A model generated the notes under the pieces. That model made no database searches. It was not told the origin of the DNA and saw nothing but the letters and a program-made list of their open reading frames with translations. Of a stretch of DNA of 56,004 nt, positions 24,421 through 33,089 are shown piece by piece; the stretch's first letter is position 1; the number at the start of each line of letters is the position of its first letter. Both the position numbers and the translations under genes were made by a program. Source of the stretch: Acidobacteriota bacterium (GTDB taxonomy: Bacteria; Acidobacteriota; Vicinamibacteria; Vicinamibacterales; JAFNAJ01); NCBI GenBank assembly GCA_023384575.1, contig JAHDVP010000006.1, forward strand, positions 110,011 to 166,014, in the 5' to 3' direction.

Positions 24421-25659
24421 ATGAAAACACTGCGCGTAAGTGTCGCCCTCTTCGGGGCAGCACTGCTGGTGCTGGCGTACTCCGGGACGCCAGAGGCCTT
24501 CCACTCGGGCGGCGTCGCCGAATGCGGCGGCTGCCACTCGATGCACAGTCCCGCGCCCGCCGGCACCTTCCTGCTCGTCAAGAACGACGCGTCGAGCACC
24601 TGCCTCAACTGTCACGAGGGAAGCGCCGGCAGCTACCGTGTCTCGACGGCCCCGGGGAGTCTCGGCGCCGGCCAGGCACCGATCCAACGGGGGCCGGGCG
24701 GTGACTTCGGCTGGCTGAAGAAGGACTACACCTTCACCATCCGCGGCACCACGTCCACGGAGTTCGGCTACACCCACGGCCACAACATCGTCGCGGCCGA
24801 CTACGGGTATCTCGCCGACCCGGTCAAGACCACGTCGCCGGGCGGCGATTTCACGTCGGCAAACCTCAGCTGCGTGACCTGCCACGACCCGCACGGGCAG
24901 TACCGGCGTCTGTTCAGCGGGAACGTGAGCACGACCGGCGGCCCCATCAAGGGCTCCGGTTCCTTCCCCGGCGGTGAACCAGACGCCAATAACGCCGTCG
25001 GCGTGTATCATCTCCTCGCCGGCGCCGGCTACAGCCGCGCCCCGTTCCCCGGCGTGCCCGCGGCCAAGGCGCCGAGCACGTACAACCGGAGCGAGGCGTC
25101 GACGCAGACCCGCGTGGCGTACGGCCGGGCCACGACTACGGGCCACACGACGTGGGGGAACTGGTGCGGCACGTGCCACACCGACATGCACTCGAGCGGC
25201 AGCTACGTCCACCCGGTGGATCAGAACCTCAGTTCGGCGACGAGGCTCAACTACGAGCGTTACGTCAAGACCGGCGACATGACGGGATCTGCGGCGACCT
25301 CGTTCACCTCGCTCGTGCCCTTCGTGACCAACTCGGGCGACTACGCGGGGGTTCTGTCAACTCTCGCCGTCAACAACAACTCCCAGCTCGGCGGACCTGC
25401 GGGGAGCGATCAGGTGACCTGCCTCTCGTGCCACCGCTCCCACGCCTCCGGTTTTAGGAACGCGCTGCGCTGGAACGGAGACAGCGACTTCCTGACCTAC
25501 AGCGGGAACTACCCGGGCACCGACACGACCCCAACGTTGCCGCAGTACGCACTCGGCCGGACCAGCGCCGAGACGCAGGCGGCTTACTACGACCGCCCGC
25601 CGAGCACCTTCGCGAGCTACCAGCGCTCGCTCTGCAACAAGTGTCACGCGAAAGACTGA
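24421..25659 (+). CDS. omcS: OmcS-like hexahaem nanowire cytochrome
   Basis: An exported protein of 412 residues with a signal peptide cleaved before FHSGG. Six haem c motifs: CGGCH (35), CLNCH (61), CVTCH (151), CGTCH (249), CLSCH (334), CNKCH (405). It is collinear with Geobacter sulfurreducens OmcS as I recall it: FHSGGVAEC at the mature start, GGDFGW, GHNIVA, CHDPHG, APSTYNR, TQTRVAYG, SCHRSHASGF and an identical CNKCHAKD end. OmcS polymerises into filaments that carry electrons outside the cell; there His16 of the mature chain ligates a haem of the next subunit, and the equivalent His42 is present here (CHSMH). Controlled by the leader riboswitch and probably sigma-54; followed by a strong terminator. 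Confidence 0.93.
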   Translation: MKTLRVSVALFGAALLVLAYSGTPEAFHSGGVAECGGCHSMHSPAPAGTFLLVKNDASSTCLNCHEGSAGSYRVSTAPGSLGAGQAPIQRGPGGDFGWLKKDYTFTIRGTTSTEFGYTHGHNIVAADYGYLADPVKTTSPGGDFTSANLSCVTCHDPHGQYRRLFSGNVSTTGGPIKGSGSFPGGEPDANNAVGVYHLLAGAGYSRAPFPGVPAAKAPSTYNRSEASTQTRVAYGRATTTGHTTWGNWCGTCHTDMHSSGSYVHPVDQNLSSATRLNYERYVKTGDMTGSAATSFTSLVPFVTNSGDYAGVLSTLAVNNNSQLGGPAGSDQVTCLSCHRSHASGFRNALRWNGDSDFLTYSGNYPGTDTTPTLPQYALGRTSAETQAAYYDRPPSTFASYQRSLCNKCHAKD

Positions 25660-25692
25660 TCGCCTCGTCCGGCAACTGACGTCGTTAGAATG

Positions 25693-25718
25693 GGGGCCGG
25701 CTCGCGCCGGCCCCTTTT
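25693..25718 (+). terminator. Rho-independent terminator after omcS-like gene
   Basis: GGGGCCGGC, loop TCGC, GCCGGCCCC, then TTTT: a perfect 9-bp stem with T-tract, 33 nt after the stop codon. Confidence 0.9.
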
Positions 25719-25742
25719 GTCAGAGGCGCCATCACCTGGCGC

Positions 25743-25768
25743 GACGTCCCGGCATCCCGCCGGACGTC
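25743..25768 (+). other. Hairpin before the downstream operon
   Basis: GACGTCCCGGC (25743-25753) pairs with GCCGGACGTC (25759-25768) with one bulge, ending 32 nt before the ATG at 25801. It may be a leader structure or the remains of an operator; no promoter was identified here. Confidence 0.3.
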
Positions 25769-25800
25769 ACGGGCACCACTGGAACAGCGAGCCACTGACG

Positions 25801-27210
25801 ATGGAGCGTCGACTTTCCCTCCTGCTGGTTGTCCTCCTGCTCGGCGCGCCCAACGCGGCCGACAGCGGGCGGGTCTCCGGCGCGCAGCCGGCAGGTGAGG
25901 GAGAGGTCTACATCTACTTGCAGCCGCTGCCCTTCGAGGCAGAGGCCGTGACGTTCTCCATCGGCACGATGTCGGCGGCAGACGGCCAGGGCGCCGAGCG
26001 TCGCCTCGAGGTGGCGTTGACGACCGTCGCGCACCCCGAGGCGCGACGGCAGCGACTGCTCGGATCGGGCCGCCTGCCTGAGGGGCAGTACACGGGGTTG
26101 ACGATCGCGGTGAGAAACGCCTCGTTGCGGCGCGACGGCGCCGAGGCCGCCCTGCTCGTGCCCGACGAGCCAGTACGAGTGGACGTGCCCTTTCTCGTGA
26201 TCCGGGGGCGGGCCGTCGTGCTGTGGCTCGAGTTTCGCTCTGCCGACTCGCTCGCCCCGGGCACCGTGGACTTCACGCCGGTCTTCACCGCCTATCAAGC
26301 GCCGCGACCGATGCTGAGCCTGGCCGGGTTCGTGTCCAGCTCGACATCGAACGCCGTCACCGTGTTCGACAAGAAGCGTCGGCAGGTGGCGGCCGTCGTG
26401 CCGACGGGGAGCCGCCCCGCCGGGATGGCGCTCGATCAGCGCGCGGGCCGGCTGTACGTGGCGTGTCCCGACGAGGACGAGATCCTGGCAATCGACGTGG
26501 CCTCGACGGAAATCGTCGAGCGGACGCGCCTCTTCCCCGGCGACGGGCCGCGCGAGATCGCGCTCACCCCCGACGGCCGGACGCTCGTGTCGGTCAACCC
26601 CGGGTCGAACAGCGTCAGCGTCTTCGACGCGTCGCCGCTCACCCGGCTCGACCGGGTCGGCGTCGACGATGGTCCGGGCGCGCTGGCCATCGACCCGGCC
26701 GGTCAACGCGCGTTCGTGTTCAACGCCCTCTCGGGTTCGGTGTCGGTCGTCGACCTCGCGCAACGCAGGGTCGTCACGACCATCTCGATGGACTCCGCGC
26801 CGCTCAGGGGGCAGTTCAGCGCGCGTGGCGACCGGCTCTTCGTGATCCACGAGCGGTCTCCCTATCTCACCGTCGTCGATCCGGCGGGCCTGACCGTCGT
26901 CAGGCGCGAACGGCTGCGCACGAGTGGGAGCGCCATCAAGGTCGACACCAGGCGGGGCTGGATTTCCATCGGCAGTCCCGGCAGCACGACGGTCGAGTTC
27001 TACGAACCCAGCACGCTGCTGCCCCTCGATGCGATGACGGTCGAGGGAGGGGTGGCCCACATGACCATCGATGCCGAGGACAACAGCATGTTCCTCGTGA
27101 GCCCGGCGACGGGGCGCCTGCTTGTCGCCAGCGTCGCCGACAGGAGGGTGGCCACCGCGATCGACGTGGGCAAGGGGCCCTCCTGGGTGGTGGTCATGGG
27201 AGAGAAGTAG
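25801..27210 (+). CDS. Exported YVTN-type beta-propeller protein
   Basis: A protein of 469 residues with a signal peptide. Residues about 35-165 are an Ig-like region (EGEVYIYLQPLPFEAEAVTF, ending in PGTVDFTPVFTAY), and residues about 180-469 are a seven-bladed YVTN propeller (VAAVVPTGSRPAGMALDQRA, IALTPDGRTLVSVNPGSNS, VSVVDLAQRRVVTTI). No haem motif or catalytic residue is seen. It is first in a nine-gene operon; the next gene starts immediately after its stop. A surface scaffold or filament-anchoring role is possible (inference). Confidence 0.8.
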   Translation: MERRLSLLLVVLLLGAPNAADSGRVSGAQPAGEGEVYIYLQPLPFEAEAVTFSIGTMSAADGQGAERRLEVALTTVAHPEARRQRLLGSGRLPEGQYTGLTIAVRNASLRRDGAEAALLVPDEPVRVDVPFLVIRGRAVVLWLEFRSADSLAPGTVDFTPVFTAYQAPRPMLSLAGFVSSSTSNAVTVFDKKRRQVAAVVPTGSRPAGMALDQRAGRLYVACPDEDEILAIDVASTEIVERTRLFPGDGPREIALTPDGRTLVSVNPGSNSVSVFDASPLTRLDRVGVDDGPGALAIDPAGQRAFVFNALSGSVSVVDLAQRRVVTTISMDSAPLRGQFSARGDRLFVIHERSPYLTVVDPAGLTVVRRERLRTSGSAIKVDTRRGWISIGSPGSTTVEFYEPSTLLPLDAMTVEGGVAHMTIDAEDNSMFLVSPATGRLLVASVADRRVATAIDVGKGPSWVVVMGEK

Positions 27211-29415
27211 GTGGGACGAGGCGCGACGGCGCGCCGCGTGGTGCTGACCGGGGTGTTGACCCTGGCTCCCGCGGGCGTGTCGGCGCAACAGGGCCTCGCC
27301 GAGGGCTTCAGGGCGGTCCTGGACACCAACGTCAGCGTCATCACGACCACGGTCACCACCGACGCCAGCACGGTCACGACGACGACGCGCACCCTGTTTC
27401 CGCGGCTCACGGTGGACACGCACGCTCTGGTGCTGCCCGCGTTGAGGCTGAATGCGGGGGGCACGTTCGAGGTCAACCGGTCGTTCATCGACAACGACCT
27501 CCTCTTCGCCGGGGCTGGCGGCGGCACGACGTCGTCGATTACGCAGCTGCGCCCGTTCTTCGAACTGCGGTCGACCAATCGCGTGCTCTCTCCTGGATTC
27601 GGGTACTACCGGCGGGAGATTCGCACCAGCGTTGGCCGCCTGCCGAGCCTGAAGCTCGTGAGCGAGGACGTCGCCGGCTACCTGGGGTGGAAGCCGGAGG
27701 GGCTGCCGGAGTCCGACGTCCAGTTCGTGCGCACGACGACGTTCGACGGTGGGCGGGTGTTCCAGGACACCACGAAGGACTTCGGGTCGATCATCTCGCG
27801 CTACGCCTACAAGAACCTGAACCTCTACTACCGTGGGGCGTATCTCGACACGACCGAGCGGGTGAACCAGCTCGACACGCGCCAGTGGTCGAACGCGGCC
27901 AGGACCGACTACGCGGGGGACTTCCTGAAAGATCGGCTCCGCTGGAACGTGACCTACAACGTGAGCCGCCAGGACCTGACGACCGTCGCTCGCGGCGAGG
28001 GGGGCGAGGTTCCGCTGCCCGTGAACGCGTTCGCCGGGCTGTCGGCCCTCAGCGACACGCCCGTCACGACGACGCTCAGTCCGAACCCTCCGCTCATCGA
28101 CGGCAACCTGACGGCGAGCGCCGGCCTCAACCTCGGCGTGACCGGTGCGGGCGCCGACGCGCAGGCCAGGAACATGGGCCTCGACTTCCTGAGCCCGACC
28201 GAAGTCAACCGGATCCTCGTCTGGGTCGACCGCGAGCTCCCGGCCAGCATCGCCGCCACGTTCTCGTGGGAGGTCTACACCAGCGTCGACAACCTGGTGT
28301 GGACGCGGGAGACGCTGGTCTCGACGGCGCCCTTCGGGCCGTTCGAGAGCCGTTTCCAGGTCGATTTTCCGTCCGTCACCGCGCGCTACCTCAAGCTGGT
28401 GACCCGACCGCTCTCGGGCGCCGTGCTCGACGCGTCCCGGTACCCGGAGATCTTCGTCACGGAGTTGCAGGCGTTCCTCACGCGGTCGCCGGGCGAGGTG
28501 CCGACCGAGTTGACCCGGACGAATCAGATCTTCAGCACGGACGTCCGGCTGCGGCTGCTCGAGAAGCCGTCGCTCTACTACGAGGGAAACTACTGGTACA
28601 ACGGGTTCGACGCGCCGGTGCCCGACCGGGACACCCTGTCGAACGGCTTGTCGGTGAACCACCGGTTCAATCGCGTGATGGCGGCCTACGCGCGGGGCGC
28701 GTACGAACAGGGCCGGGAGCTCGAGGGGCGCCGGACCGCCACGGTGACGAACGCAACGCTGACGCTCGACCCGATTCCCACGCTGACGAGCTCGGTGCTC
28801 TTCTCGGGCGTGGACGAGACGATTGGCGACCGGCTGAACGACCGGAAGGGTTTCCTGGTCCAGACCGCGGCACAGGTGTACCGCGGCGTCGACGTGCAGT
28901 TCGGCTTCGGCTGGAATTTCACGACGAGGGAGGGCGACGAGCACCTGCGCGATCGGCTCCTCAACCTCAATGCCAGCATCGTCCCGCGGCAGAACCTGAC
29001 GCTGACGCTGAACTACATCGACACGACGACGACGCGGTCGGGCACGTTCACCGGCGACCCGCGCTACCACGCCCGCCGGGGGTTCCTCACGCTCGCCTTC
29101 GACCCGATTCGGACGCTCCACCTCGTCGTGTCGGAGGAAATCGTGGCCATCACCGGCGAGAAGACCCGGACCACGCACAACGTCGGCGCCAACTGGACGC
29201 CGTTCCCCGACGGCGCGTTGCAGCTGACCGTGGCGTACAACGAGAACGTGCGGCCGCTCGCGTACGGCACCGACCGGGTGTTCAGACCAGGCGTGCGCTG
29301 GACCTTCTCGCGGCAGTCGTACGTCGACGTCTCGTACCAGGTGCTGGAGACCGAGTTCGTGGGACTGAAGACCGAGTCGAAGATCTTCGGCGTGGACCTG
29401 AAAGTGTTCTTCTGA
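27211..29415 (+). CDS. Large outer-membrane beta-barrel with discoidin-like domain
   Basis: A protein of 734 residues with an export signal (cleavage near VSAQQ). Long runs of alternating strands and a terminal aromatic residue (GVDLKVFF) indicate an outer-membrane barrel of porin type. An F5/8C-like domain is inserted at about residues 300-425: NMGLDFLSPTEVNRILVWVD, SWEVYTSVDNLVWTRE and ARYLKLVTRP are typical of that fold. The GTG start directly abuts the upstream stop, so translation is coupled. In porin-cytochrome conduits a barrel sheathes a multihaem cytochrome; this is a candidate for that part or for the filament exit channel (inference). Confidence 0.82.
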   Translation: MGRGATARRVVLTGVLTLAPAGVSAQQGLAEGFRAVLDTNVSVITTTVTTDASTVTTTTRTLFPRLTVDTHALVLPALRLNAGGTFEVNRSFIDNDLLFAGAGGGTTSSITQLRPFFELRSTNRVLSPGFGYYRREIRTSVGRLPSLKLVSEDVAGYLGWKPEGLPESDVQFVRTTTFDGGRVFQDTTKDFGSIISRYAYKNLNLYYRGAYLDTTERVNQLDTRQWSNAARTDYAGDFLKDRLRWNVTYNVSRQDLTTVARGEGGEVPLPVNAFAGLSALSDTPVTTTLSPNPPLIDGNLTASAGLNLGVTGAGADAQARNMGLDFLSPTEVNRILVWVDRELPASIAATFSWEVYTSVDNLVWTRETLVSTAPFGPFESRFQVDFPSVTARYLKLVTRPLSGAVLDASRYPEIFVTELQAFLTRSPGEVPTELTRTNQIFSTDVRLRLLEKPSLYYEGNYWYNGFDAPVPDRDTLSNGLSVNHRFNRVMAAYARGAYEQGRELEGRRTATVTNATLTLDPIPTLTSSVLFSGVDETIGDRLNDRKGFLVQTAAQVYRGVDVQFGFGWNFTTREGDEHLRDRLLNLNASIVPRQNLTLTLNYIDTTTTRSGTFTGDPRYHARRGFLTLAFDPIRTLHLVVSEEIVAITGEKTRTTHNVGANWTPFPDGALQLTVAYNENVRPLAYGTDRVFRPGVRWTFSRQSYVDVSYQVLETEFVGLKTESKIFGVDLKVFF

Positions 29416-29433
29416 CCCCTTGAGAGGCGATCC

Positions 29434-30021
29434 ATGAAGACAGCGCCCTGGCCCGTCACCTTCGCCACGTTCCTCCTGGCGCTCACGGCCTGTCCCGTCT
29501 CGGCACAGGTGACCGACGTCTTCCGGGACCCGCGAATGGACTTCGGCATCATCAAGACGGTGGCCGTGATGCCGTTTGCGAACCTGACGCGGGACCAGGT
29601 CGTCGCCGAGCGGGTGCGTGACGTCTTCATCAACAAGCTCCTGTCGAGTGAGGCCGTGTACGTGCTGCCGGTCGGCGAGGTGGCGCGCGGCATCACGCGG
29701 GTCGAGATCCAGAGTCCCACCGAGCCGACGGCGGAGGAGGTCGTCAAGCTCGGCGCCTTCCTCGGCGCCGAAGCCGTCATCACGGGCGTCGTCCGGGAAT
29801 ACGGCGAGGTCCGGTCGGGGGCGACCTCGGCCAACGTCATCTCGATGAGCATCCAGTTGGTCGAGGCGCAGACGGGCCGGATCGTCTGGAGCGGGTCGTC
29901 GACCAAGGGGGGCATCACGTTCATGAACCGCCTGTTCGGCGGCGGGGGGCAGCCGCTGAACGTGGTGACCGAGCAGGCCATCGACGCCCTCTTCGACAAG
30001 CTGCTCGGCCCGCCCGAGTAG
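29434..30021 (+). CDS. CsgG/TolB-N-like exported protein, possible lipoprotein
   Basis: A protein of 195 residues. The signal sequence contains LTAC, which fits a lipobox (lipid anchor at that Cys), although cleavage after VSAQ is an alternative. The mature part begins with the CsgG/LpoB-type core: IIKTVAVMPFANLTRDQVVAER, then VGEVARGITRV, KLGAFLGAEAVITGVVREYG, and VEAQTGRIVWSGSSTKGG. CsgG proteins form outer-membrane secretion pores for curli; related short lipoproteins act in envelope assembly. The gene lies 18 nt after the barrel gene. A role in exporting or docking the nanowire cytochrome is inferred from position. Confidence 0.8.
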   Translation: MKTAPWPVTFATFLLALTACPVSAQVTDVFRDPRMDFGIIKTVAVMPFANLTRDQVVAERVRDVFINKLLSSEAVYVLPVGEVARGITRVEIQSPTEPTAEEVVKLGAFLGAEAVITGVVREYGEVRSGATSANVISMSIQLVEAQTGRIVWSGSSTKGGITFMNRLFGGGGQPLNVVTEQAIDALFDKLLGPPE

Positions 30022-30030
30022 GAGCGCCAG

Positions 30031-33000
30031 ATGGGTGCGATGACGCCCCCGGTCTTCTTCGGCCTGATCTACCTGCTGTTCTTCCTGTCGGGCGCGGCCG
30101 CGCTCGTCTACCAGGTGGTGTGGGTCCGGTCGCTGACGCTGATCTTCGGCGGCTCGCACCTCGCCGTGACCGCGGTCCTGTCCATCTTCATGGCCGGCCT
30201 GGCGATTGGCGGGTACGTGCTCGGGCGTCGCGTCGATCGAGTCGAGAAGCCGCTTCGCCTTTACGGCTACCTCGAGTTCGGGATCGCGGCGGGCGCTCTG
30301 GCCTTCGCCGCGCTGATGACGGTCTATCCGTCCCTTTACGTGGCGCTCGCGCGCGGGCGAGACGAGGCGACGTTCTATCTCTCGGCCGTGCGCATGCTGT
30401 TCGCCGTTGTCGCGCTGATCGTGCCGACGATCCTGATGGGCGGCACGCTGCCGGTCGTCTCGCGCTTCGTCTCACGCCAGCCGGAGCAGCTGCGCAGTCA
30501 CCTCTCGTTCCTCTACGGGTTCAACACCCTCGGCGCGGTGCTCGGTGCACTGCTCGCCGGGTTCGTCTTCCTCCGGGTCTACTCGGTCAGCACGACGCTC
30601 TACATCGCCGTCGTCACCAACGTGATCATCGGGGTCCTCAGCCTCGTGCTGCAGGAGAAGGCGGCCGCGATCTCCGCCCCGGGCCTTGCCGACGCAGAGC
30701 CCGCCGCGGCCCGGGCAGGATCGCCACCCCGTGGAGACGAGGGGCGGGAAGCGCCGCGCCGGCGCTCGCTCGAGCTGGTGCTCTGGGGCATCGGGATCAG
30801 CGGCTTCTGCGCGCTGGGCTACGAGGTGCTCTGGACGCGGGTCCTCACGATCGCCATCGGCGCCAGCGTCTACGGCTTCACGATCATCCTCGTCGCCTTC
30901 CTGACCGGCATCGCGCTCGGCAGCGCCTCGTACGGTGCGTTCGTCAAGGTGTTCAGAATCGGGCTCCCGTCGACGCGCACGCTCGTGCTCTGGTTCGGGC
31001 TCACGCAGGTGGTCATCGGCGCGACCGCCCTGCTCGTCACGGTGTACCTCCGCGACATCCCGGCCAACTCCATCAGGGTGCTGAACTACTTCGTCGAAAC
31101 GGGACTGGCATCGTTCGGCGCGCGCGCCTGGGCCCACTTCGCGCTCGCCTTCCTGTACATGGTCGTCCCGGCGTTCTTCATGGGCGTGGCGTTCCCGATC
31201 GCGGGCGAGGCCCTCGCACGGCATCGAAGGGCGGTGGGCCGGGCCGTCGGAGAGGTGCTCGCGTACAACACCGTCGGTGCCATTCTGGGCGCCGGCGTCA
31301 GCGGCCTCGTGCTGATGCACCTCGTCGGCATCGAGCGGTCGCTGCAGGTCCTGACCGTGGTCAACATCGGCCTGGGGCTGGCGGTGGTGGCCAGCCTGCT
31401 GCGGCCGACATGGGCGCCGGCCGCCGTCGGGGCCGCCAGTCTCGCCGTCGTCGCCTTCCTGGCGCTCGCCCCCGACGTCGCGCGTGTCTGGGATCGGAAC
31501 TACTTCGCCATCTTCCGGAGCAACCAGCCCGAGGCCTTTCGCACGCCGGAGATGGTGCGCGAGGCCGTCGAGAACACCGACGTCCTGTACTACGCCGAGG
31601 GGGTCGAGTCGATCGTGAGCGTGATCCGGGTCAAGGGCGGCGAGAAGGCCTTCCTGACGAACGGACGCGTCGAGGCGTCGTCGCACCTGCAGGCCCAGCA
31701 GGTGCAGTACACGCTCGGTCACCTCCCGATGCTCCTGCACCCCGGGCCGAAGGACGTCCTCGTGGTCGGGATGGGCAGCGGGATGACGGCTGGCGCGACC
31801 GCGGTGCACCCGAGCGTCGAGCGCGTCACCATCGTGGAGATCGAGAAGGCGGTGTTCGGCGTGGCGCGGGCGTTCGAGGAGTTCAACCACGGGGTGCTCG
31901 ATCACCCGAAGGTCCGCGTCGTCGTGAACGACGGGCGGAACTTCCTGCTGACCACCGACAGGACGTTCGACGTCATCACGGCAGACCCGATCCACCCGTG
32001 GTTTCGCGGCGCCGGGTACCTCTACTCGAGCGAGTACTTCAGGCTGGCGGCGACGCGCCTGCGTCCCGGCGGCGTCATCGCGCAGTGGCTGCCCATCTAC
32101 GAGCTGACGCCGAAAGACCTCGAGTCGGTCGTCAGGACCTTCCGGGAGCACTTCGCCTACACGCTGATGTGGCTCACCCACTACGACGCGGAGATCGTCG
32201 GCAGCAACTCGCCCTTCGTCATCGACGAGGCGGAACTCGACCGGCGAATCGCCGAGCCGGACGTCGCCAGCAGCCTGCGACGCGTGATGATGGGCTCGGC
32301 CACCGACCTCCTGAGCTATTTCGTCATGGGCACCGAGGGCATGAAGCGCTTCGGGTGGAACGGCATCCTGAACACCGACGACTACCTCTATCTCGAGTTC
32401 TCGGCGCCGTTCTCGATTGCGACCTCGGCCGTGATGGCTGCCAACGTCGAGGCGATCGCCGCCCAGCGCGAGAGCCTCCTGCCCTACCTGAGACCCGCAC
32501 CGGACGAGGCGGCGCGCGAGGCGCAGCGCGATCGGTGGAACCGCCAGCTCGCGGCCGGCCGGCTGAACGACCCGGCGCTCGCCCTGTTCCTCGGCGGCCG
32601 AAGGGGCGACCCGCGGTTCACGCAGCTGCTCGGTCGGCTCGATGTCGAGCACCCCTCGTTCGCTCCCGCGAGGTTCCTGAGCAACGAGTACCAGCTCGCG
32701 GTTGCCCTCGAGCCCAGACTCCTCCAGCAGGCCACCTTCACGTTCGTGAACGAGAACGGCATCACGACGGCCGTCGAACTGTCGGCCGTCCTCGTGCCGG
32801 TGAGCCGCACCCGGGCCTCGGTGATGTTCGTCGACAACCAGGCGCGGGTGGTGCACGGGCAGGTGTACCTCGACGACTACGACCGCGACGACCTGGCCAG
32901 CCGCTTCGCCAGCGACGTCATGGGGGCCGTCCACGTCGCGTACCAGAAGGACGCGATCGCCGCGTTCGAGGGCGGGCAGGCCCTGCCGCCTGCTGACCAG

Positions 33001-33063
33001 ACCTTGCGAAGGATCCGGGCCGTCATCGCGTCGAAGACACAGGGCGTACAGCAGGCCTCGTAG
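30031..33063 (+). CDS. Membrane-bound spermidine synthase-like protein
   Basis: A protein of 1010 residues. Two groups of transmembrane helices (about 5-215 and 245-490) precede a cytoplasmic spermidine-synthase-like Rossmann domain (about 530-780) with DVLVVGMGSGMTAG for the nucleoside site and VVNDGRNFLLTTDRTFDVI after it. A C-terminal region of about 200 residues has no assignment. The fused transporter/spermidine-synthase family is widespread in environmental bacteria, and its reaction is mostly unproven. GGAG precedes the ATG at 30031; a second ATG lies three codons later. Its place inside a cytochrome operon is unexpected. Confidence 0.85.
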   Translation: MGAMTPPVFFGLIYLLFFLSGAAALVYQVVWVRSLTLIFGGSHLAVTAVLSIFMAGLAIGGYVLGRRVDRVEKPLRLYGYLEFGIAAGALAFAALMTVYPSLYVALARGRDEATFYLSAVRMLFAVVALIVPTILMGGTLPVVSRFVSRQPEQLRSHLSFLYGFNTLGAVLGALLAGFVFLRVYSVSTTLYIAVVTNVIIGVLSLVLQEKAAAISAPGLADAEPAAARAGSPPRGDEGREAPRRRSLELVLWGIGISGFCALGYEVLWTRVLTIAIGASVYGFTIILVAFLTGIALGSASYGAFVKVFRIGLPSTRTLVLWFGLTQVVIGATALLVTVYLRDIPANSIRVLNYFVETGLASFGARAWAHFALAFLYMVVPAFFMGVAFPIAGEALARHRRAVGRAVGEVLAYNTVGAILGAGVSGLVLMHLVGIERSLQVLTVVNIGLGLAVVASLLRPTWAPAAVGAASLAVVAFLALAPDVARVWDRNYFAIFRSNQPEAFRTPEMVREAVENTDVLYYAEGVESIVSVIRVKGGEKAFLTNGRVEASSHLQAQQVQYTLGHLPMLLHPGPKDVLVVGMGSGMTAGATAVHPSVERVTIVEIEKAVFGVARAFEEFNHGVLDHPKVRVVVNDGRNFLLTTDRTFDVITADPIHPWFRGAGYLYSSEYFRLAATRLRPGGVIAQWLPIYELTPKDLESVVRTFREHFAYTLMWLTHYDAEIVGSNSPFVIDEAELDRRIAEPDVASSLRRVMMGSATDLLSYFVMGTEGMKRFGWNGILNTDDYLYLEFSAPFSIATSAVMAANVEAIAAQRESLLPYLRPAPDEAAREAQRDRWNRQLAAGRLNDPALALFLGGRRGDPRFTQLLGRLDVEHPSFAPARFLSNEYQLAVALEPRLLQQATFTFVNENGITTAVELSAVLVPVSRTRASVMFVDNQARVVHGQVYLDDYDRDDLASRFASDVMGAVHVAYQKDAIAAFEGGQALPPADQTLRRIRAVIASKTQGVQQAS

Positions 33064-33089
33064 CGGCCGCCCACTCTGGAGGACTCCAG

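Noticed and set aside
25732-30159. Open frame of over 1400 codons on the minus strand
   Set aside because: Low-complexity Arg/Asp/His-rich translation opposite the propeller, barrel and CsgG-like genes, which have signal peptides, ribosome binding sites and recognisable folds.
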